Source of the DNA: an uncultured Bacteroidales bacterium
GTDB taxonomy: Bacteria; Bacteroidota; Bacteroidia; Bacteroidales; UBA932
DNA length: 64,000 nt
Direction of reading: 5' to 3'
Assembly (NCBI GenBank): GCA_944322715.1
Contig: CALUPT010000001.1
Location: 124,001 to 188,000 of the forward strand
Shown here one piece after another: positions 51,709 to 58,929 of the stretch. Each line of letters opens with the position of its first letter. Position 1 is the first letter of the stretch. A model generated the notes under the pieces. That model did not search any database and was not told the DNA's origin. It worked only from the letters and a program-made list of their open reading frames with translations. Position numbers and translations under genes: made by a program.

Positions 51709-52849
51709 ATATGTCCTCTATGCGGCCTGCTATGCGTTCATAGGGGCTGCTCTTGTTTCCTGTGTAGGCAAGGCGTCCGTCAAGGGCTCCCTGCCGGAGG
51801 CCCCGGATTCGGAAGTGACGGTGAGACTGCTGGACATGAACCGCTATGAGGTCCTCGATACCGTCAGGACGGATGCGGATGGGAATTTTTTCTGCAAGGT
51901 CGAGGTCCGCAAGGGGCAGCCGGAGTTTGTCTATCTTTTCTACGGGGATACGAAAATCGCCTCCCTGCTTCTTCGGAAAGGTGACAGGGTGACGGTCGAG
52001 GCTGATACCCTCGGCACATATACGGTGTCCGGCTCCGAGGAGTCCGGGAAGCTCCTGCAGGTGGAGAAGGATCTGGCTGAATTCTCATCCCGGTTCATTT
52101 CCCTTTCTGCGATGTTGGAGGCTGTGGATCAGGCTTCGCCGCAGGCGGATACGCTGAGGAGGGAGCTGGCTCAGGAATATGTGAGATATTACAGGGGCAG
52201 ACTGAAATACGTGATGTCCAATCCGTATTCGATGACTGTCGTGCCTGTCCTGTTCCAGATGGTGGGAGCGAATCTTCCGGTGTTCGGGCAGCAGACCGAT
52301 GCCATACATTTTTCCAATGTGAGCGATTCTCTCGAGACCGTTTACCCGGAGTCCCGGTATGTCAAGGCTCTGAGGCAGGAGGCGGACAGACGCTACAGGA
52401 TGATGGAGATGTCCAACAAGATACGGACTGCGGAGCAGGTCAACTATCTCGACATAGACCAGCCCGATGTCCGGGGTGTGAAACGGAAGTTGAGCGAGGT
52501 GGATTCGAAGGTGGTGCTGCTGCACTTCTGGGATCCGGCCCAGCCGGCGCAGAAGATGTTCAACAACGATGTCCTTAAACCTCTGTACGACAAGTATTCC
52601 GGCAAAGGATTCGAGATATATCAGGTGGCCATCTCCACTGACAAGGCAGGCTGGGCCCGTGTGGTCAGGGAACAGGGTCTCGAATGGATCAATGTCTGCG
52701 ATGGCCTCGGAGCGGCCTCTCCGGCGGTATCTGCATATAATGTCTCCACCCTGCCTGTGTCGTTCGTCCTCTCGGGAGGAGAGTTGCAGCAGGAAAGGAT
52801 GACGGATGCGGCATCCCTGCGCAAGGTGCTGGACAGACTTCTGAAATGA
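51692..52849 (+). CDS. Thioredoxin-fold lipoprotein lacking the CxxC active site
   Basis: Lipoprotein of 385 residues (lipobox ALVSCVGK, about Cys24). The first part (about 28-125) looks like a DUF4369 beta domain (ASVKGSLPEAPDSEVTVRLLDM), the middle is helical, and the end (about 260-385) is a TlpA/AhpC-like thioredoxin fold: VVLLHFWDPAQPAQKMFNND..., GFEIYQVAISTDKAGW and the cis-Pro loop STLPVSFVL. At the position of the usual WCxxC the sequence reads WDPAQPA, so both catalytic cysteines are replaced by Ala. It probably has a binding or structural role in the periplasm. It converges on tsaB with a 15-bp gap. Confidence 0.82.
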   Translation: MRNFGRYVLYAACYAFIGAALVSCVGKASVKGSLPEAPDSEVTVRLLDMNRYEVLDTVRTDADGNFFCKVEVRKGQPEFVYLFYGDTKIASLLLRKGDRVTVEADTLGTYTVSGSEESGKLLQVEKDLAEFSSRFISLSAMLEAVDQASPQADTLRRELAQEYVRYYRGRLKYVMSNPYSMTVVPVLFQMVGANLPVFGQQTDAIHFSNVSDSLETVYPESRYVKALRQEADRRYRMMEMSNKIRTAEQVNYLDIDQPDVRGVKRKLSEVDSKVVLLHFWDPAQPAQKMFNNDVLKPLYDKYSGKGFEIYQVAISTDKAGWARVVREQGLEWINVCDGLGAASPAVSAYNVSTLPVSFVLSGGELQQERMTDAASLRKVLDRLLK

Positions 52850-52864
52850 TACCTTCTGGTAAGG

Positions 52865-53554
52865 TCAGAAAAGTTTCTTGCGGCTTACCGTCGCGACAAA
52901 ATTCTTGAGATAGAACGGTTCGAAGTATGCTACATCTTTGAACCGTTTTTCTTTGTATTCCATCATGGCCGGGATAAGCATGGACGATGCCTTCGGGCAG
53001 CACTGGATGAAATGAGCATTCGGATGGGTGATTGCTGTCCTGCATTTCTCCGCAGCATCTCCGATGAACAGCACCGGACCTTCTGCAAGCTGTTGTCCGA
53101 AACTGTCCGCATCTATTATCCTGGCTTCGGTTTCAGTCAGCTGTTTCCCGTCGGGGGAGAAGATGGCCGTGTAGACTTCCATTCTCCGGGCATCTATCAT
53201 CGGCACTATGTATCTGCATCCTTCAGGGAGGACTGTCCCGATGGCCTGCCATACGAGGGTATCGAGCGTCCCGACCGCTATAAGAGGGATTCCCGCTCCG
53301 AAACACAGCCCTTTTGCGGTGGATACGCCTACGCGGAGTCCGGTATATGATCCGGGTCCCATGCTCACGCATACTGCCGAGCAGTCCCTGACATTCAGTC
53401 CGGTCTCTTTCAGCATTTCATTTGTGAATACGGCTGTCATGGATGCGTGCGAGCGCGGAGTGCCGCTTTCCCTGTACGAAACGATCTTTCCATCAGATGC
53501 CATGGCCGTCGAACAGAGTTCCGTAGACGTTTCTATAAGTATCAGATTTTCCAT
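52865..53554 (-). CDS. tsaB: tRNA threonylcarbamoyladenosine biosynthesis protein TsaB
   Basis: Partner of TsaD in making t6A37 of ANN-decoding tRNAs; 229 residues. The ASKHA fold starts LILIETSTELCSTAMASDGK and contains VCVSMGPGSYTGLRVGVSTAKGLCFG, the TsaB signature. MVPMIDARRMEVYTAIF-like sequence follows (read here as IVPMIDARRMEVYTAIF). It starts 3 bp after the cvpA stop on the minus strand. Confidence 0.95.
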   Translation of the reverse strand: MENLILIETSTELCSTAMASDGKIVSYRESGTPRSHASMTAVFTNEMLKETGLNVRDCSAVCVSMGPGSYTGLRVGVSTAKGLCFGAGIPLIAVGTLDTLVWQAIGTVLPEGCRYIVPMIDARRMEVYTAIFSPDGKQLTETEARIIDADSFGQQLAEGPVLFIGDAAEKCRTAITHPNAHFIQCCPKASSMLIPAMMEYKEKRFKDVAYFEPFYLKNFVATVSRKKLF

Positions 53555-53557
53555 TGC

Positions 53558-54049
53558 CTATTTCGATAGAAGTTCCTTGAAAAGAGGGAATACGGAATCC
53601 GCTATGTCCCTGAACGGAGCATACAGCAGGGAATCGGACAGATATGATTCGGGCACGAGTCCGAAGGTATCGTTTATCGCTTCGAAGACTATGATGAGGA
53701 ATCCTATTATCAGGATGCATTTCAGCATGGAGAACAGGACTCCGAGCAGCTTGTTGAGCCAGCCGAGCATGATTATCTTTATGGTCGCCTCGATAAGTTT
53801 TCCTATCGTGAAGAGCAGTACGGCCACCGCAATGAAAATGATGGCGAACGAGATTATGTTGATCAGCTGCGGCGATGCCTCTATCCATTGCGAAATCCAG
53901 CTGCCGACGAGAGTGGCGGACTTGACGGACAGCCATACTCCGAGCACAATGGAGATTATCGCCACCACCTGGGCTATGAATCCTTTCCTCAATCCGCTGA
54001 TAATTGCGGGAATGAAGCAGACCAGCAGTATGATATCCAGAATGTTCAT
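53558..54049 (-). CDS. CvpA family membrane protein
   Basis: Inner-membrane protein of 163 residues with four hydrophobic segments (ILDIILLVCFIPAIISGLRKGFI at the start, then AQVVAIISIVLGVWLSV, LINIISFAIIFIAVAVLLFTIG and LLGVLFSMLKCILIIGFLIIVF). The N-terminal D-x-x-x-x-x-x-x-x-G-x-x-KG(F/L) pattern is typical of CvpA/colicin V production proteins. Its physiological role is unclear. It is the first gene of a two-gene minus-strand unit with tsaB and faces ileS. Confidence 0.85.
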   Translation of the reverse strand: MNILDIILLVCFIPAIISGLRKGFIAQVVAIISIVLGVWLSVKSATLVGSWISQWIEASPQLINIISFAIIFIAVAVLLFTIGKLIEATIKIIMLGWLNKLLGVLFSMLKCILIIGFLIIVFEAINDTFGLVPESYLSDSLLYAPFRDIADSVFPLFKELLSK

Positions 54050-54050
54050 T

Positions 54051-54075
54051 TTGTTCCTATAAATTTATATATTTG
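54051..54075 (+). promoter_or_regulatory. Predicted ileS promoter
   Basis: TATATTTG at 54068-54075 matches TAnnTTTG exactly; a TTG is at 54051-54053. About 72 bp separate the -7 element from the ATG at 54148. Confidence 0.5.
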
Positions 54076-54147
54076 CACCTTGTTTTATCGGCAGTGCCGC
54101 CTCCTTTTCCCTGAGAGGAAAAACTGCTGCAAAATTATATAAAAAAT

Positions 54148-57100
54148 ATGAAATTCAACGAGTATAAAGGACTTGATCTGGTGGCTGTCGGAGCGGATGT
54201 GCTGGACAGATGGAAAAAGAACGGCACTTTCAGGAAATCCCTGGAAGTGAGGAAGGGAGCCCCGCAGTTCATTTTCTTTGAAGGGCCGCCATCCGCGAAC
54301 GGAATGCCGGGGATCCACCATGTGATGGCGCGTTCCATCAAGGATGCGATATGCCGCTACAAGACGCAGAGCGGGTATCGTGTGGAGCGTCGTGCCGGCT
54401 GGGATACGCACGGGCTGCCGGTGGAGCTCGGCGTGGAGAAGCTTCTGGGCATCACCAAGGAGGACATAGGGACGAAGATAAGCGTAGAGGAATACAACAG
54501 GACATGCCGCAGGGAGGTGATGAAGTACACCAAGGAATGGGTGTCCCTTACCGAGCGCATAGGCTACTGGGTGGATATGGATGATCCGTATATCACGTAT
54601 GATAACCGCTATATAGAGACACTGTGGTATCTTCTGAAGGACATTTATGCCAAGGGACTGCTGTATAAGGGCTATTCCATACAGCCGTATTCCCCTGCTG
54701 CGGGTACCGGGCTCAGTTCGCATGAACTCAACCAGCCAGGATGCTACAGGGATGTCAAGGACACTACGGCGACCGTCCAGTTCGAGGTGATCAAGGATGA
54801 GAAGTCGCAGGTGCTCTTCGGTTGCGGGACCCTGCCGGTGTTTTTCCTGGCATGGACGACCACGCCGTGGACCCTTCCGTCCAATACGGCACTCTGCGTA
54901 GGCCCTGAAATTACATATGTGAGGGTATCATCCTACAATCCCTATACAGGTGATCCGGCCGTCTATGTCGTGGCGGAGTCCCTGGTGAATTCGATTTTCA
55001 ACCCTAAAGCGGCCGGCCTTTCTCTTGAAAGCTATCAGAAAGGGGACAAGCTGGTGCCGTTCAAGGTTCTTGAAGGGACGTTCAAGGGCTCGGAACTGGT
55101 CGGGATACACTATCAGCAGCTGATTCCGTGGTTCAGACCGGATGAGGGCGCTTTCCGTGTCATCTCCGGAGACTATGTGACTACGGAAGAGGGCACTACT
55201 GGTATCGTACATATCGCCCCTACCTTCGGTGCGGATGATGACAAGGTCGCCAAGCAGAACGGAGTGCCTGCCCTTCTGGTAGTCGACAGGAACGGGGACC
55301 GTCAGGCGCAGGTGGACCGCAAGGGAAGGTTTTTCCGCATTGAGGATCTGGACCCTGAATATGTCTCGGAAAGGGTGTCTCCTGATTATGCGGAGTATTC
55401 GGGCAGGTATGTCAAGAATGCATACGATGACACTCTCGGCCCGGATGATCCTACCCTGGACATTGACCTTTGCGTGATGCTCAAGCAGCAGGGCAAGGCA
55501 TTCAGGATAGAGAAGCATGTCCATTCCTACCCTCATTGCTGGAGGACGGACAAGCCTGTCATCTACTATCCTCTCGATTCATGGTTCATCAGGACCACTG
55601 CCGTCAGGGACAGGATGATAGAGCTCAACGATACCATTGCATGGAAGCCGGAGTCGACCGGAACCGGACGTTTCGGCAAATGGCTGGAGAACATACAGGA
55701 CTGGAACCTTTCCCGCAGCCGTTACTGGGGGACCCCGCTCCCGATATGGAGGACAGAGGATGGCAGGGAAGAGAAGTGCATAGGCTCGCTCAAGGAGCTG
55801 TATGCGGAAATAGAGAAATCCGTCGCTGCCGGAATCATGTCATCCAATCCTCTCAGGGACAACGGATTTGATCCTGAGGACATGTCAAAGGAGAACTATG
55901 ACAGGATAGACCTGCACAGACCGTATATGGACAACATATTCCTTGTGTCCGGAAGCGGAAAGAAGATGGTCCGCGAGACGGACCTGATCGATGTGTGGTT
56001 CGATTCCGGGGCCATGCCGTATGCACAGGAAGGACTCCGCAATCTCGGTTCTCCGAAATTCGGATGCACGGCCGACTTCATAGCCGAGGGAGTGGACCAG
56101 ACAAGGGGCTGGTTCTATACCCTTCATGCCATACATACGATGGTCAGCGGCACATGCGCCTTCAGGCGCGTCATTTCCAACGGACTTGTCCTCGACAAGG
56201 ACGGGAACAAGATGAGCAAGCGTCTCGGGAATGCCGTGGATCCGTTCAAGGCTTTGGACAAATACGGCCCGGATGCGCTCAGGTGGTATATGCTGACCAA
56301 TTCCCAGCCGTGGGATAACCTGAAGTTCGATGAGGCCGGGGTGGATGAGGTGAGGAGGAAGTTCTTCGGAACCCTTTACAATACCTATTCGTTCTTCGCC
56401 CTTTATGCCAACGTAGACAGTTTCGACATCAATGCTCCTGTGATACCGGTGTCGGAGCGCCCTGAGATAGACAGGTGGATTATTTCGCTGCTCAACTCTC
56501 TGGTCAAGGATGTGGTGGCCGCATACGAGGATTATGATGTGACCTCTGCAGGACGTCTGATACAGGATTTCGTCTGCGACCATTTGAGCAACTGGTATGT
56601 GCGTCTTAACAGGAAACGTTTCTGGGGCGGGTCGATGGATCAGGACAAGCTGTCTGCATATCAGACCTTGTATGAAGTCCTTGTGGATGTGGCAAGGATG
56701 GCGGCCCCGATTGCACCGTTCTTTATGGAGAGGATGTACCTTGACCTCGTTCCTGGTGCCGGATCCGTACATTTCGAGTCCATGCCGGTGTATGATGCAG
56801 CCTGTGTAGACAAGGATCTTGAGGAAAGGATGGATCTTGCACAGAGGGCATCATCGATGGTGCTGGCTCTCCGCCGCAAGGTGAACATAAAGGTGCGCCA
56901 GCCTCTTTCTAAACTTGTCATTCCTGTGATAGACAAGAAGATAGAGGAGCAGCTCGAGAAAGTGAAGACACTTCTGCTCGGAGAGGTCAATGTGAAGGAT
57001 GCCGAGTTCATTTCCGATACTGCCGGATTGATAACCAAGAAGATACGTCCGAACTTCAAGACTCTCGGCAAGAAATACGGCTCCCGCATGAAAGCCATTG

Positions 57101-57585
57101 CCGCAGCTTTCGCCACCCTCGGCCAGGAGGATATAGCGGCCATAGAGGCGGCCGGCATGGCGGACAGGGATTATGTCCTGCGGCTTGCCGATGGCGATGT
57201 GGCGCTTGCCAAAGGGGACTATGAGGTATCATCCGAGGATATGCCGGGCTGGCTTGTGGCAACGGATGGCCCGCTGACCCTTGCCCTCGACATTACGGTT
57301 ACGGATGATCTCAGGAAGGAGGGTACTGCGAGGGAGCTTATCAACAGGATACAGAACCTGCGCAAGGAGAGCGACTTCGATGTGACGGACAAGATAGCGG
57401 TGAAGATATTTGCGGATGGACAGGATTTTGAGGAGATAGAGGGATCGCTGGGGTCTTTCAGGGACTATGTCGCATCGCAGACTCTTGCGACGGAAGTGAC
57501 GGTATCCCCTCTTGCCGGGGCCGGGAACGCTCCGGAAGTGGAATGGAACGACTCCGCGATAAGGATCAGCGTCTCCAGGCTCTGA
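54148..57585 (+). CDS. ileS: Isoleucyl-tRNA synthetase
   Basis: Charges tRNA-Ile; 1145 residues, the long form usual in Bacteroidetes. The class I HIGH-type motif is PPSANGMPGIHH (about 48-59), GWDTHGLPVE follows, the editing domain is inserted at about 190-400 (WTTTPWTLPSNTALCVG, GTTGIVHIAPTFGADD), and the second signature is NKMSKRLGN with Lys688. The anticodon-binding helical domain and a C-terminal extension follow. It forms a group with the DksA-like gene and lspA, an order common in Bacteroidetes. Confidence 0.97.
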   Translation: MKFNEYKGLDLVAVGADVLDRWKKNGTFRKSLEVRKGAPQFIFFEGPPSANGMPGIHHVMARSIKDAICRYKTQSGYRVERRAGWDTHGLPVELGVEKLLGITKEDIGTKISVEEYNRTCRREVMKYTKEWVSLTERIGYWVDMDDPYITYDNRYIETLWYLLKDIYAKGLLYKGYSIQPYSPAAGTGLSSHELNQPGCYRDVKDTTATVQFEVIKDEKSQVLFGCGTLPVFFLAWTTTPWTLPSNTALCVGPEITYVRVSSYNPYTGDPAVYVVAESLVNSIFNPKAAGLSLESYQKGDKLVPFKVLEGTFKGSELVGIHYQQLIPWFRPDEGAFRVISGDYVTTEEGTTGIVHIAPTFGADDDKVAKQNGVPALLVVDRNGDRQAQVDRKGRFFRIEDLDPEYVSERVSPDYAEYSGRYVKNAYDDTLGPDDPTLDIDLCVMLKQQGKAFRIEKHVHSYPHCWRTDKPVIYYPLDSWFIRTTAVRDRMIELNDTIAWKPESTGTGRFGKWLENIQDWNLSRSRYWGTPLPIWRTEDGREEKCIGSLKELYAEIEKSVAAGIMSSNPLRDNGFDPEDMSKENYDRIDLHRPYMDNIFLVSGSGKKMVRETDLIDVWFDSGAMPYAQEGLRNLGSPKFGCTADFIAEGVDQTRGWFYTLHAIHTMVSGTCAFRRVISNGLVLDKDGNKMSKRLGNAVDPFKALDKYGPDALRWYMLTNSQPWDNLKFDEAGVDEVRRKFFGTLYNTYSFFALYANVDSFDINAPVIPVSERPEIDRWIISLLNSLVKDVVAAYEDYDVTSAGRLIQDFVCDHLSNWYVRLNRKRFWGGSMDQDKLSAYQTLYEVLVDVARMAAPIAPFFMERMYLDLVPGAGSVHFESMPVYDAACVDKDLEERMDLAQRASSMVLALRRKVNIKVRQPLSKLVIPVIDKKIEEQLEKVKTLLLGEVNVKDAEFISDTAGLITKKIRPNFKTLGKKYGSRMKAIAAAFATLGQEDIAAIEAAGMADRDYVLRLADGDVALAKGDYEVSSEDMPGWLVATDGPLTLALDITVTDDLRKEGTARELINRIQNLRKESDFDVTDKIAVKIFADGQDFEEIEGSLGSFRDYVASQTLATEVTVSPLAGAGNAPEVEWNDSAIRISVSRL

Positions 57586-57595
57586 CCGCCTACCT

Positions 57596-57737
57596 GTCAT
57601 CCTTACCGCCCCACTGTCATCCTGAGCGTCAGCGAAGGATCTGGAGTAAAACCCACTGCCCTCCTGAATTGTCATCCTGAGCGAAGCGAAGGATCTGTTC
57701 CCGGAAAGGCTGTCATCCTGAGCGAAGCGAAGGAGCT
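57596..57737 (+). repeat. Intergenic repeat cluster between ileS and the DksA-like gene
   Basis: Four TGTCATCC units (57597, 57616, 57670, 57709); three are followed by TGAGCG...AGCGAAGGA(T/G)CTG. The last two copies are nearly identical over about 28 bp. This is the same family as at 13.7, 31.6 and 35.3 kb. The cluster fills the 189-bp spacer almost entirely. Confidence 0.9.
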
Positions 57738-57774
57738 GTCAAAACAAGAATTATTAACATAAAACGATAACATT

Positions 57775-58182
57775 ATGGCAGAAGAAAAGAATGTTGTTGA
57801 ACCTAAGGTTCGTTACAGCGACGAAGAACTGCAGGAATTCAAGGAGATAATCCTCGGAATGCTTGAAAAGGCCAAGAAAGAATACAAGACCTTGCGTGAT
57901 GTCGTTACCCACGGATCGAGCAACGACATCGAAGACACTTCCCCTACGTTCAAGGTAATGGAGGAAGGAGCCACGACCCTTTCAAAAGAAGAGGCGGGAC
58001 AGCTTGCGCAGCGGCAGTACAAGTTTATCCAGAACCTCGAGGCTGCCCTTGTCAGGATCGAGAACAAGACATACGGGGTGTGCCGTGTCACGGGCAAGCT
58101 CATCCCTAAGGAGAGGCTCCGTCTTGTGCCGCATGCGACCCTGACTGTCGAAGCCAAGGAAATGCTGAACAAGAACAAGTAG
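57775..58182 (+). CDS. DksA/TraR-like protein with degenerate zinc finger
   Basis: Protein of 135 residues resembling DksA/TraR regulators that act in the RNA polymerase secondary channel. A long helical part (about 15-90) with a hairpin tip near SSNDIEDTS is followed by the globular end TYGVCRVTGKLIPKERLRLVPHATLTVEAKE. The classical four-Cys zinc site is reduced to a single Cys; this form is usual in Bacteroidetes and presumably folds without zinc. It lies 1 bp before lspA, so the two are cotranscribed. Confidence 0.88.
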   Translation: MAEEKNVVEPKVRYSDEELQEFKEIILGMLEKAKKEYKTLRDVVTHGSSNDIEDTSPTFKVMEEGATTLSKEEAGQLAQRQYKFIQNLEAALVRIENKTYGVCRVTGKLIPKERLRLVPHATLTVEAKEMLNKNK

Positions 58183-58183
58183 T

Positions 58184-58819
58184 ATGAAGGTTTCCAAAGG
58201 CAGACTGCTCCTGATACTCGGCATTGCACTGGTCGTCATCGACCAGGTGATCAAGGTATTGGTCAAGACCAACATGACTCTGGGCGAGAGTTTCAATGTC
58301 ATCGGGGACTGGTTCAGGATCTTTTTTATCGAAAACGAAGGAATGGCGTTCGGAATGAAGTTCGGAGGGGCTTTCGGCAAGTTCCTCCTGTCATTCCTGC
58401 GCATAGGGCTTTTCGCCGCCATTGTGTGGTGGATCTCCCGGCTGCTGAAAAGACAGGGGACTCCGACAGGCGTAGTCGTGGGGCTTACCATGATTGCGGC
58501 CGGAGCAATGGGAAACATAATAGACTGCTATTTCTACGGGCTGATATTCTCTGAATCGACCCAATGGGAAGTGGCGCATCTCGGCGGCAGCTATGCCCCG
58601 TTCATGTTCGGCAAGGTAGTGGACATGTTCTATTTCCCGATAATCGACACGACCTTCCCTGACTGGCTGCCTTTCATAGGAGGGAATCCGTTCAGGTTCT
58701 TCGCCCCCGTATTCAATTTCGCCGACAGCTGCGTCACCTGCGGCGCCCTCTACCTCATAGCTTTCCAGTACCGCTTCTTCATGACGGATGACGAGGCGGA
58801 AGGCAAGGACAGGAAGTGA
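58184..58819 (+). CDS. lspA: Lipoprotein signal peptidase (signal peptidase II)
   Basis: Aspartyl membrane protease that removes signal peptides from prolipoproteins; 211 residues, slightly longer than the usual 160-200. Membrane helices are evident (LLLILGIALVVIDQVIKVLV; FLLSFLRIGLFAAIVWWIS; VVVGLTMIAAGAMGNIID; the last near CGALYLIAFQYRF). The catalytic Asp residues lie in GNIIDCYFYG and FNFADSCVTCG. The longer loop between them is typical of Bacteroidetes LspA. It serves the many lipoproteins encoded in this window. Confidence 0.95.
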   Translation: MKVSKGRLLLILGIALVVIDQVIKVLVKTNMTLGESFNVIGDWFRIFFIENEGMAFGMKFGGAFGKFLLSFLRIGLFAAIVWWISRLLKRQGTPTGVVVGLTMIAAGAMGNIIDCYFYGLIFSESTQWEVAHLGGSYAPFMFGKVVDMFYFPIIDTTFPDWLPFIGGNPFRFFAPVFNFADSCVTCGALYLIAFQYRFFMTDDEAEGKDRK

Positions 58820-58878
58820 AATATCCTGTTTTCATCATAGTGTCTTCTGCAATGCGTCTTCTGCAATGGGAAGCGGGC

Positions 58879-58909
58879 TTGCATTGTCCCCGGCTTCTGC
58901 ATATATTTG
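58879..58909 (+). promoter_or_regulatory. Predicted promoter of the GH78 gene
   Basis: TTG at 58879-58881 and TATATTTG at 58902-58909, an exact TAnnTTTG match with 20 bp between them. The start codon at 58930 gives a very short leader. Confidence 0.55.
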
Positions 58910-58929
58910 TCGGAAAATAGATTTGAGAT

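Noticed and set aside
58848..58876. Direct repeat GTCTTCTGCAATG twice before the GH78 promoter
   Set aside because: Only two short copies with no link to a promoter or structure; probably a small local duplication.
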